Part shown: one piece after another, positions 46,801 to 64,000 of the stretch | How positions within the stretch are numbered: position 1 is the stretch's first letter | How the letters are laid out: each line of letters opens with the position of its first letter | Origin: Meloidogyne chitwoodi | Taxonomy: Eukaryota > Nematoda > Chromadorea > Rhabditida > Meloidogynidae | Assembly (NCBI GenBank): GCA_015183035.1 | Contig: JACZZP010000010.1 | Location: forward strand, 1,984,001-2,048,000 | Length of the DNA stretch: 64,000 nt | Direction of reading: 5' to 3' | The notes under the pieces: model-generated | Seen by the model: the letters and a program-made list of their open reading frames with translations, nothing else | What the model was told of the DNA's origin: nothing | Database searches by the model: none | Translations under genes and position numbers: made by a program

Positions 46801-47833
46801 TTTTATTTTCTCTTTAAAAAAAATAAATTTTCTCTTCGATTCGTTTTGGTTGGTCGCGCAGTTGTAAAATTTTTTATTATTTTTTGGGTGGTCGTTTTAT
46901 TTTTTAATGCATATACGCGTGCATTTTTATTACTAAAATAAAAAATATATTTTATTCTTTGTATTTATAAAATAAAAAAACTAATTTTTTATAAATTAAA
47001 TTAAATTAAAAATTAATTCCTCCCACTCGTAAATTATACAATAAACACCCTTTTTTAATTTATTTATTTTTTAAATACTTAAAATTATTTTTTTATTTTT
47101 TTAGATCAAAAGCCTCTCCTTCCACACACATATAATTTTTTTAGTCAACAAATCTGAAGCCCATTAAAAGGCAAAAAATAAAAAGAAGTGTTGACGACGA
47201 CTATTATTATTGTGAGAGTAAATATATTAGAAGAGGGGAGAGAGTTTTTTTAGAAGAAGATTATAATATTTAATATTATTTTTGAAAATTAGCAGCAGCT
47301 GTGTGCTTCGGAAAAAAGTAAAAAAAACGGGTAGAAAAGGATAAACAAGGAAATTAAATTGCAGATAGTTCAAGCAGTAATTGCAACACAACAAAAAAGA
47401 AAATAAATATTAAAATCTCCAAAATTAATAAAAAAATACTAAAAATATCCTTCAAAACTAGGAATATTAAAAAACAAATAAATCTCTAATTTTAGTATTT
47501 TAGAGAAGAGAAAAAAAGAATATTAAATTGGTAGAAGAAATAGTTATTTTACAACAACAAATACATCTTTATTTGTGTTTTTATTGAAAAAAAAAATAAA
47601 TTAAAAATATTATTTTATTTTTTTAAATTAATAACAACTTTTCACACTAAATATTTTTTAATTTTTTTGGACTCTTTGAAGGACACCAAAATATTAAAAA
47701 AAAATATATTATTTAATTATTTTCTGCTAAAAATAAAAACTCGTTTTTTCACGTGAATTAAAAAAAGACAAAAATCTCCTAATAAACAACTTGAAATATT
47801 TTAAAAACAAAATTTAAAAAAAATAAAAATAAA

Positions 47834-55480
<7,647 letters not shown>

Positions 55481-56300
55481 TTTGGTATTTATTATTTAAA
55501 AATATTAGGCATCTCTCTCTCTACACAAAACATAAAAGTTAAATTTAAAACAAAAAAAATTATATTAATTATAAAATTCCCAAAAAAATAAATAAAACTC
55601 TTCTCTTCAACATAATAAAAAAAAAACAATGTCACAACTTTTTTAAAAAAAAGAAGATTAAATTATTTTTTCGGTCCCAAAAAATTTATTTGTTTTTTTT
55701 CACTCCCCCCGTTTTCTCAAATCTGCCTCATCCCATCTTTTTTTGTTTTAAATATTATCACAGCAATATTATGTTTTTAAAAAAAGAATACATTGGTGGC
55801 TATTTTAAAAAATTATTTAAAAAAAAAAATAATTTCTTTGACTTTTTTAAATTTTTTTTTTGAACTTTCTGATATATTTTTGCTTTTTAATAATATTTTT
55901 TCTAGACAGGGAGGATTTATTGGGGAATATAAAAGAGTTTAAATAATTTAAATAAATGTCTGTATGTAATTTTATTCTTTCGAAATTTTTTTTATTTTTT
56001 CCCCACGGGGAAAAATTAAAAAAAATTTCTCTTAGGGGAAATTTATTTTTGTTGAAAAAAAATATTTTTTTTTAAATAAAATATGCCATTTATGTATTTC
56101 TTTTAAATCCAAAAAATTACAAAAAAAAATACATCACAAATTTTATTGTTTTATTTATTTATTTTTTCTTTTATAATATATTAATTTTTTTTTTGTTCCC
56201 CGCAAAATAAAGACAATTTTAAAAATAAAAAAATGCGAAAAAAAATATACAAATATGCAGTATTGGCGATTTTAATTTGGAAAAATTGTGTTTTTTAAAA

Positions 56301-56502
56301 ATACATTTGCAGTATTAAATTTAAAAATTTTGACATTTTGTCCAATTTGAAATGGTCACATGGACATAATGGTCAAACAAGGGAAAATTGTTTTTTGACC
56401 TTTTTGACCCTGTGACCATTTTAAATGACCGAAATGGTAATTTATTATTATTTTAAGAATTTTACCATTTTGATATTTTGACGAATTGACTGCAAATGTA
56501 AC
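56301..56502. mobile_element. MITE-like element with ATACATTTGCAGT ends
   Basis: AATACATTTGCAGTA on the left is matched inverted by GACTGCAAATGTAAC on the right. The interior is built of GACATTTTG, GACCATTTT and ACCATTTTG units in both orientations. Confidence 0.6.
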
Positions 56503-57895
56503 AACTAAATATTTTATTACCTTTTAAAAAAAACTTTATTTTTAAAAATATTGCCTATAATTGTTGCAAAATATTAACATAAAAAAGGCTTTATTTAAAA
56601 AATAAAGGGAAAAATAATTATAATTTTGTTTTTTGTATTATTTTATTTGTTTGTGTTTTTTTTTTGATGATTATCGGATTTTAAAAAAATAAAAGATATG
56701 ACGGGTTGTTTGTCTCAAATATATTTGTTTTATTTTTTTTAAATATATTTTTAATTTATTAAAATTCCGATTTTCATTTTATTAAATTCTATTTATTCCT
56801 TGCAAAGAGATGATTTTAGAAACAAAGATGCCAAGTGTAAATAAATAATTTAAAAAATATTAATTAATTAATTTTAACCACACCTCTCTATTTTATTTAT
56901 ATATTTAATTATTCTCTTGGACACATTCTTTTAATTTTTTTTTAATTTAATTTTTTAGGGGGAATATTTATTTAATTAAAATAGCTTATTATTAACGAAA
57001 AGAGAAAATTTTGAGAATTTTCGAAAAATAAAAATTTCGTTACAGTCTAGGTTTGGGTATATTTAATAAATGTCAACTTTCATTTTGTAAATTTTACACT
57101 TTGAAGATTTGTAAATTTACCATTTTGAAAAGTTGACATTTTGAAAATTGTAGAAAATTTGCCATAACGCTCTAATAAAAATAAAATATTTAATAATATT
57201 AATGAATCTTAATTTCTAAAAATAAAATAATTATTAAAGTAAATAAATATTATTTTGTCTGTTTCTCTCTCTCTCTTTAATTTATTTATTCTCTGTTGGC
57301 TATTTAAAGTATATAATAATTATTATTTTTAATTAATTATTTTATTTATTAGAGAAATTAATGTTGTTGTTTATTATTTTCTAAAGAATGACAAAATTGT
57401 GTTGAATTTGTTAATTTTTGGCTTTTTTACCATTTTGTCTTTTTACCATTTTGAAATTTTTTGAAATTTTTTTTTTTAATTTATTTAAATTTTCAAATAG
57501 ACAACAACATTAAAAATAATTCAAACCTCACACTATTTTGTTGATTTGTTTTTTTTTTTGTCAAAAAAAATCTTTTTAAAAAACTCTAATCCTTTTTTAA
57601 ATTAGATTTTTCTTTTTTAATTTTTTTTAGTCTTTTTCCTTTAAATAATATTTAAATAAAAGCGCGGGTTAATTCTTTTTTAAAATTAAAGTTTTTAAAT
57701 TAAAATTAAAAATTATTTATTTTAGTAAAAAAACATTATTATTTATTTTAAAAAGAAGCAGCGCTTTTTTCTGTTTATGTTTTCTGCCTTTATGTGTATA
57801 TACAATATTCTTTATTTTATTTTTCTAATTGAAGAAGTATATTTAATTGCCTAAAAGTGTATATAGAATTATTATTTAATTTTTATTTTTTTTTA

Positions 57896-58023
57896 GACTT
57901 AAAAATTAAGTTTGAAGAGTAGTGAATGACGTTTTGGTAATTTACCATTTTGGTAATTTTACCATTTTGGTAATTTACCATTTTGAAAAAATTTTTAAAA
58001 TTTTTTCAAACTTAATTTTAAGA
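57896..58023. mobile_element. MITE-like element with AAATTAAGTTTGAA ends
   Basis: ACTTAAAAATTAAGTTTGAA on the left, inverted on the right as TTTCAAACTTAATTTTAAG. The interior has four tandem TTTGGTAATTTACCA units, each itself a palindrome (GGTAA/TTACC). Confidence 0.6.
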
Positions 58024-58906
58024 GATGAGAAGAGGATTTCTCTCTTTCTTTTTTCTAATTATTTTTAATTTTTTTTCTTATAGTTAAAGCTCCATAAAAT
58101 TAATTATAATTATTTTTTCTCTACTAATTTTAATTATGTACTATTTTTTCTTCTCTGCCTTAGCTAATTTAATTAAATTCTTTTAGCTAATTATTTTAAA
58201 TTTTTCTTTTTAGTAATAATTTATTTTTAATTTTTTCATTCCTTTTAACCTTAAATTTTTTAAATTTAATTCTCGTTTTTAAAAGATTTTAAAAAATGCG
58301 GTCATTTTGGTGCCAAATTCTGTCCTAGTTCAGTGCCAAAAATTTCAAGTTTTTTCAGTGCCGGTTAGATTTATTTACTTTTTTTCTTTTTGAAGGACGT
58401 TTCGGTGCCTAAAATAAAAAGTCGTTTCGGTGCGAAATTTTTTTGTGGTAAAAAAATTCTAAAAATCTTTAAAAATGAGAATTATTAATATTATTTATTT
58501 GTTTAAGAAAAATAAATGTTTATATACACTCAAAATTTGATTTTAAACAATTGGCAATGATTAGATTAACTCAAATATAATCAAATTTGTATTTTATTTT
58601 TTTTAGTTTTATTTTTTAAAAATATTTTAAAGGATGTGATTTAAATGATTTTTTAATTAAAAAAAAAATTTCAAAAAAAAAAAATTTAGATTTTTTTCAA
58701 AAATAATTACATCCTTTTAACAAAAAAGAAAAGTTTTTGTATCTTTTCACCTCTTTTATTATTTTATTTTTTTACAAAAAAATTCGCAATTATTTTAATT
58801 TCCTTTTAGGCTTAAAAACAATCATTTAATTAATATAAAATAAGCTAGCATATAAAAAGCCTAGTTATTTTTAATTAGAAAATGACTCTATTGTAGCAAT
58901 TAAAAA

Positions 58907-59020
58907 TAGGGAAATAACCAGATTGTGTAAAAGATAATTTTTAAAAGTTTTGACATTTTGACACTTGACATTTTTGACATTTTGACACTTTTGACATTTT
59001 TTAATCTGGTTATATCCTTA
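58907..59020. mobile_element. MITE-like element with ATAACCAGATT ends
   Basis: AATAACCAGATTGTG on the left, inverted on the right as TTTAATCTGGTTATATCC. The interior is a run of TTTTGACATTTTGACAC units. Confidence 0.6.
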
Positions 59021-59375
59021 AAATATTAAAGATCTTCAGGCATAAAAAACACTAAAATTGTATAGTTACCACGATAATTAATAAAAACAAAAAACACAAA
59101 ACGTGCAGGCCTTTCCCCGACACATTTTTATTATTATTTATTTTAGAAAATAGACTTCTTTTTTTTTTTATTTTCCTTTTTAATAATGCCACTTGATTTT
59201 TAAAAAATTGTTTAAATTATCTAAAATTAATATTTCGATAAGTTGAAATGTGTTTAAAATAAAAAATGTTTAAGACTCAAGTGGCTGTCTTTTTTTAAAT
59301 TTAATTTTTTATTAAAAATATAGTTAATACAAAAAAATTTGTAAATAAATCTTCTAATAATATTTCTTCTGTGTC

Positions 59376-59462
59376 GTGAATCATTTTTTTTTTTGGAATG
59401 GAATCGCCCGGCCGCGTTGTGTAGTTCTTTCACTCATTTGGATGGCTTTTAGCCTATAAAAA
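59376..59462 (-). other. GC-rich island, possible terminal exon
   Basis: On the minus strand, a TTTTTATAG acceptor-like site is followed by a short open frame, LKAIQMSERTTQRGRAIPFQ then KKK and a stop, in DNA much richer in G/C than its flanks. I could not find matching upstream exons and do not recognise the peptide. It may be a last exon, a tiny gene or a non-coding RNA. Confidence 0.2.
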
Positions 59463-60741
59463 TAAATTTAAATAAATAGTTGGGCATTTAAAATGAAATG
59501 CACTTAATAAATAGTCGTCAAGTTTTAAGTGCGAGTGTAAACTTAGACAGAGAAAAAAGTTTTAAAAGATAAAGCATTTTTGCCTTACAAAACTTGGCAG
59601 AGAAACAAAATTCTAATTTCTTAGATAAATATAATTTGTATTTTTCTCTAATCCCAACACTTTTTTATTTTTTAAATGTATAATCCGGAAAAGGAGAATT
59701 AAATTAATTTTCCAATCATTTTAATTCTCTGACCTATTAGAGTATTAGAAAAATGCAAAAAGTCGCTAGCGAAAAAAAGTTGGGGAGCAAATCTATTTTT
59801 TTCTAAACTATTTTTTAATATTAAAAATTTTAGTCTCTTTTTTGAGATTTATTTTGATCTTTTTTCTTTTCTTTTTTATTATTTAAATTCGACTGTTAAT
59901 GCCATTTTAATTGTTCATTTTTTGTGAATTTTTAATTAACTCAATTATACAGTCGTAATTAGAATAAAGCATAAAATGTGGAAAATATTAAATTTTATTT
60001 TTTTGTCTAATTAAAATAAAAAATATATTTTAAAGGTAAGTGATGGTTAAATAGTGACAGTTTAACGTTTTGAATTTTTAGGAGTATTTGACATTTTGAA
60101 ACAAATTTATTTAGATTATTTTCTATGTATTTAATATTTATTATTTTTGGTAAATATTAAAAAAGGAATATTAAAAAAATAATTTATTTATAAAAAAGGT
60201 CAAAATCAGTTATTAAAATTCAAGTTTTAAAACTGGAAAAAAGATAAAATTAAAACATGTTTTAATTTTAGATTTAAATCATTTTATTAATTCCAAAATA
60301 GGTAAAAGAGAGAGGTTTTCTTCTTTCAAAAAGCTCATATATTTTTAAAAGAAATATTTTTTTATATTTAATTTTTGGAGGATTCTTCCGGTAAAAAAAA
60401 GAAGAAGAAAAATTAAAGAAAAGAAAGGAAAATTTGCTTAATTTTTTTAACACCTAAAATTCCTTAGAAAATAGGCAGAAAAAAAGAAGAAATGAACTTA
60501 TACTAGTTTTGGTATTAAATAAAAAAATAATTAATTAAAAAACTTGCATTTTCTCTCCTCCCATTTTCTTTAAAAGACAAGAATCTTCACTTTAAATAAA
60601 TCTGTTCAAATATAAATAAAATATATATGTTTATATTTACCTCATTAAACATATCTAAACAAAACAAAGGTGTGAACTCTTAAAATAACTTTAAAAAAAT
60701 AAAAACCAATAAAGAAAACAAAAATCCCAAAATTGGACAAA

Positions 60742-63700
60742 ATGTCATTTTTAAAAAATTTAAAAACAAAATGCCAAAAATGTATTAATTTAAATTATAA
60801 AATAAATTGTAAAGTTTTTATTTTGTTCAAACATTTTATTTTGATTTTATTCTTCTGTTTTTATTTTTCTACAAATGTTAAAAGTGATGAAATCAAACGT
60901 AAAGAGAGAAAAATTCAATTGGTAAGTTGTTTTTTTAGGTAAATTAATTAATTTATTTAAATAATTAAACAAATATTATTTTTATAGCAAAATCAATTCG
61001 ATATTGTTGAAGTAGATTCTTCAACTTTTAATAATAAACAAGGAACTTGTGAAAGGTTTTTGGCTTGTGAACGTAGACGAATTCATTTTCAAAATTATGG
61101 GAGCAGTAATAAAATTAGGTTTTTGATTTTTTAAATTTTCTAAGTAAGCTGAATTGGATATTTAAGAATGTAACAGTTATAAATGAATCCTTTAAAACAT
61201 TCTGTGATTAGCTGGGGATTGCTATAGAATATTAGGGTCACCACTTTGATTTCAAGGCGGTCTAGCGAAATGGTAGCTTTTGTTCCCTCTATAGCGGTAA
61301 AAACTTGCTTTTGACGGTGTAGTACATATTCTAAAATATTCTAACACTTACCAGTTGTATCCATCTTCTAAACCAAGAAACTGAGTTTGGCATTCAACTC
61401 AAACTTCGTCACAAACGCCGAATTTCCTCTAAAAGAAAAATGCGTGCCTGTCTTAAACGAATACATAAAAATATTAAAAAGCATGCTAAAGAAGCTGATA
61501 ATTCAAAATGGCCGCAAGTTGTAGTTGCTGGAGTTGGAACTTTTCCTGCTTCTCATCTTTTTCCAGAGAAGAAACAAAAATCGATTCCTTACGGAAGGAT
61601 GAGTGAAATTGAGGTTTTTTTAACTTTTTAAAATTTTCATAATAACAAAAATACTTAACCTCAGTATGAACTTGAACGTAATCCAACACCTTCTGATGTC
61701 ATTTTTACCGATTTTTCGACAGATTTTCCCTCAACTACAACTATGGCAACAACATCAACTCCCATACATAATTCAGAAGAAAATAAAAAAGCCGAACTTG
61801 CAATAGTAAAAAACTTGGAAAATGAGCGTCGTCGTATAACTAGATTGTTGCGAGTAATGACAAATTCTGGACTGGAAGAATATAATTTGAACATGCCCTC
61901 AGGCAAGTTTAATTTTAAAAATGATCGAACTTTTAAATAAAAATTTCTAGATCCCCCAGAGTGGATGACTCAATTTTCCAATAGTCTTGGTTATCCTCAT
62001 CGTCCCTCCCAATATATGGCAGACCATCAACCTCGAGGTATTTTTCCAGCAACTAGAAGAGTACAACAAAAACGAAAAACAGCAGCAGCTATTAAACAAC
62101 TTGTTGGAAATAATAATAAAATTGTTAAAAAGTTTCAAGCAAGAAAGTCTTTTGCTCTTCCTTCATGGGTTAATTTGACGGAAATGGGGGTGAGTTGAGA
62201 GAAAATAAAACTTTCCGGAAAGAAAATACAAAAATCAGAATTAATTATTAAAATTAGAAAGTACACAAGTTTTAATTTCTGGACACAATTTACAACTTTC
62301 CGGAAAGAAATTAGATTAAAAAATATAAATAAAGTTTATATTATCTTCAGATTCTTGCTGCACGTCCTCATTTGGCTAAACTAGAATCTTGGCGTTTATT
62401 AAATGCAACAAAAGCAGCTAATGAAAAAATACAAAAACAACTAGCCTCACTTTCTGCAAAGGTTTTTAGATTATTAATTTTTTATATTAATTTTTTTAAA
62501 TTAATTTTAAGGCTTTTGGTTTAAAAAATGAGGAAATAAAAACAAATAATAATACTAAAATTATTAAGACTTCCAGAAATACTACTAATTCATTTAATTC
62601 TTCACAATTTACAAAAACAACATCTTTTAAACCAATAAAATCAAAGGTAAATAAATCTGCCTCTTTGTCCACTTCCTCAACTTTACCTCCAACTTCTCTT
62701 TATAATATGAAATTTACTCAAATTTGGACCACCAAAAAACGTTCAGAACCTACAACAACAATTAAAGCAACTTTAAATTATAATATAACATTAAAAAGAA
62801 ATAAAAATCAAGAAGATTATTATTCAAGTTTAGAAACAGTGATTGATCCTAATAGTTGGGAAGATATTGATGTTCTCTTACCTTTTACTGCAAGAAAAGA
62901 GGTTTAATTTTATTTTATTCAAAATTTCCGGAAATTTTTATATATTTTATAATAAGTGATTTTGTTGATTTATTACTTTCTCTGAAAAGTTTTATATATT
63001 TATTTTCCGGAAAGTTTTATATATTTTAAGCTATCAAATTCATCATCAAATAAACCAAACAAAAAACAACATAAATTAAAAACAACAACATTGCTACCAC
63101 AAAATAATAATAAATTAAATATTTTATTAAACAATACAAAAGTGAATAAGTTGAGACATTCTGGGCAAGCAATAATGAATCAATCATTAATAGATGTATT
63201 TTTTAAATAAAAATAATTTTTATTTAGAAATAAAATATATAATTATTTTTAGACGCCGAAAAAACGTGTTGAAATTACCTTGGAATCAAACAAACATAAA
63301 TTAAATAATCAAAAGGTAATAAAAAAATTAAAAAAAAATTTTAAATTTATAATATTAGCCTTCAAATTCAACAAAAACAACAATTTTGCCTTCTTCATTT
63401 TTTTCAAATTTAACAAAAAATCATTCACATTTATCTGCTGCAAAAACCTTGTTAACTTCAAAAAAATCATCACAAAAAAATCAAAATAATTTATCATCTT
63501 TTAAAAAATTAATAAATAGTAGTAGAGAAGAATTAGAATATTTAAAGCAAGCATTAATTAAAAACTTGGAAAAATTTTTGAAAAATAAAAAAGAAAAACT
63601 TGAAGCAGAGAATATTAGTAGACAAAAAAGGTTGAATAATGATCCACCTGCGATGCTTTTTTATTCTAAACAGGTTAATTATTATTTTTAAATTTATATA

Positions 63701-64000
63701 TTTATTTTTCCGGAAAAAGTTTTATATATTTTCCGGAAGGTTATGTATTACATTTCCGCGGAAAAAGTTTTATTTATTTTCTGAAAAAGTTTTATATATT
63801 TATTTTCCGGAAAAAGTTTTATTTATTTTTCCGGAAAAGTTTTCCGGAAAATATGAAACAAATAAATAATAATGCTCTATTATTATTTAAGGATTCAGAA
63901 AGATTAGGCCTTAATCTAAATAATTGTCGTCTTTATATTATTTGTAAAAATTATTTGGGACAATTAAATTCTTCTTGTTCTTCTTTTGAAATAAAAAATA
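60742..64000 (+). CDS. Large unrecognised, probably secreted protein; 3' end beyond the window
   Basis: Exons 60742-60921, 60988-61118, 61355-61613, 61665-61902, 61951-62189, 62351-62461, 62512-62901, 63031-63195, 63253-63315, 63359-63673 and 63892-64000+ are consistent in phase, giving more than 730 residues. A basic start is followed by a strong hydrophobic segment (FKHFILILFFCFYFSTN, about residues 30-46), read as a signal anchor or signal peptide. Next comes a compact part with cysteines (GTCERFLACERRRIHFQN, SSNKISCIHL), a Lys/Arg-rich run with dibasic sites (RHKRRISSKRKM, RRVQQKRKTAA), then long Ser/Thr/Asn/Lys-rich low complexity. I know no such domain set. The intron at 61903-61950 must use a GC donor to keep the frame. 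Introns are packed with TTCCGGAA repeats. Confidence 0.6.
61253..61320 (+). repeat. tRNA-like sequence in intron 2 of the right-edge gene
   Basis: GGCGGTCTAGCGAAATGGTAG is a good A-box/D-arm; the expected B-box is degenerate (CTTGCTTTTGACGG). Sense to the host gene. Confidence 0.35.
62205..62310. repeat. CTTTCCGGAAAG repeats
   Basis: Two copies of AACTTTCCGGAAAGAAA about 85 bp apart in an intron of the right-edge gene. Confidence 0.55.
62925..63025. repeat. TTTCCGGAAAGTTTTATATATTTT repeats
   Basis: Three copies (TTTCCGGAAATTTTTATATA, CTCTGAAAAGTTTTATATAT, TTTTCCGGAAAGTTTTATAT) in one intron of the right-edge gene; the last runs into the splice acceptor. Confidence 0.6.
63700..63860. repeat. 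Expanded TTTTCCGGAAAAAGTTTTAT array
   Basis: Seven or eight copies of TTTTCCGGAAAAAGTTTTAT plus ATATTTA, some with CCGCGG or CTG variants, in the last visible intron of the right-edge gene. Confidence 0.75.

Larger units (their letters stand above)
38291..47833. other. 9.5-kb region without recognisable genes
   Basis: I find no exon chain with similarity to a known protein. Contents: a foldback at 38915-39284, a 48-bp minisatellite at 39673-39925, CAAGTTTATTT...CTGATT repeats at 40690-40860 and 41270-41540, a tRNA-like sequence at 42701-42790, a 28-bp minisatellite at 45087-45408, an element at 46124-46273 and AATAAGTTTATTTATTATTT repeats at 46660-46800. Long one-base-biased runs fill the rest. 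From about 47100 on, the DNA is probably promoter and 5' leader of mnk-1. A gene with only tiny exons could have escaped me. Confidence 0.45.
55481..60741. other. 5.3-kb intergenic region with CATTTTG-type elements
   Basis: 3' flank of mnk-1 and upstream DNA of the right-edge gene. Contains inverted-repeat elements at 56301-56502, 57896-58023 and 58907-59020, GACGTTTCGGTGCC-type ends at 58300-58445, CATTTTG clusters near 57065-57165 and 57385-57460, and a small GC-rich island near 59380-59455. No exon chain recognised. Confidence 0.5.

Noticed and set aside
61486..62178. Several minus-strand and shifted frames near 61.5-62.2 kb
   Set aside because: Shadows of exons 3-5 of the right-edge gene, which are supported by consistent splice phase.

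Overview
The window looks like nuclear DNA of a nematode, most likely a tylenchid plant parasite such as a root-knot nematode (Meloidogyne). The evidence: the DNA is extremely AT-rich outside exons; genes are split into many short exons by introns that are often only 40-60 bp; acceptors have the nematode TTTTCAG/TTTTAAG form; and the recognisable proteins match nematode families (transthyretin-like protein, BRE-4-type glycosyltransferase, Eyegone/EYG-1, SKP-1, PFS-2, MNK-1). The genus is an inference. All gene models were assembled by eye from open frames, splice phase and family similarity, so exon edges carry an error of a few bases.

Layout. 0.2-5 kb: an unrecognised secreted protein (+), a foldback element, a small unknown gene (+) and a Pax gene of the Eyegone type that has only the RED half of the paired domain (-). 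5-8.5 kb: no gene, several inverted-repeat elements. 8.5-21 kb is gene-dense: a four-TM MARVEL-like protein (+), a tail-anchored RING protein (-), SKP-1/SNW1 (-), PFS-2/WDR33 (+), a CENP-B-like DNA-binding protein without a nuclease (-) and mitochondrial ribosomal protein L20 (-). 22-33 kb: a beta-1,4-galactosyltransferase-family enzyme (+), a transthyretin-like secreted protein (+) and an 18-exon P-type ATPase-like gene (-) whose catalytic residues are gone. 33-48 kb is mostly gene-free and holds one small unrecognised gene (37.5 kb, +) and many tandem repeats. 48-55.5 kb: MNK-1 kinase (+) with a 5.2 kb first intron. 55.5-60.7 kb: no convincing gene. 60.7 kb to the right edge: a large, probably secreted unknown protein (+), cut by the window end.

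The gene set is housekeeping and developmental (splicing, mRNA 3' end formation, mitochondrial translation, translation control, glycosylation); there is no operon-like cluster or pathway. The unusual content is in three places: (i) the pseudo-ATPase, where the phosphorylated Asp aligns with His and the other motifs are eroded together while the reading frame and fold outline are kept; (ii) splicing, with three GC-AG introns, a 15-nt exon and an in-frame 42-nt stretch lacking an AG acceptor; (iii) repeats, with many foldback elements, minisatellite families confined to different stretches, and tRNA-like A-box/B-box sequences that sit in introns and, wherever orientation can be read, point the same way as the host gene.
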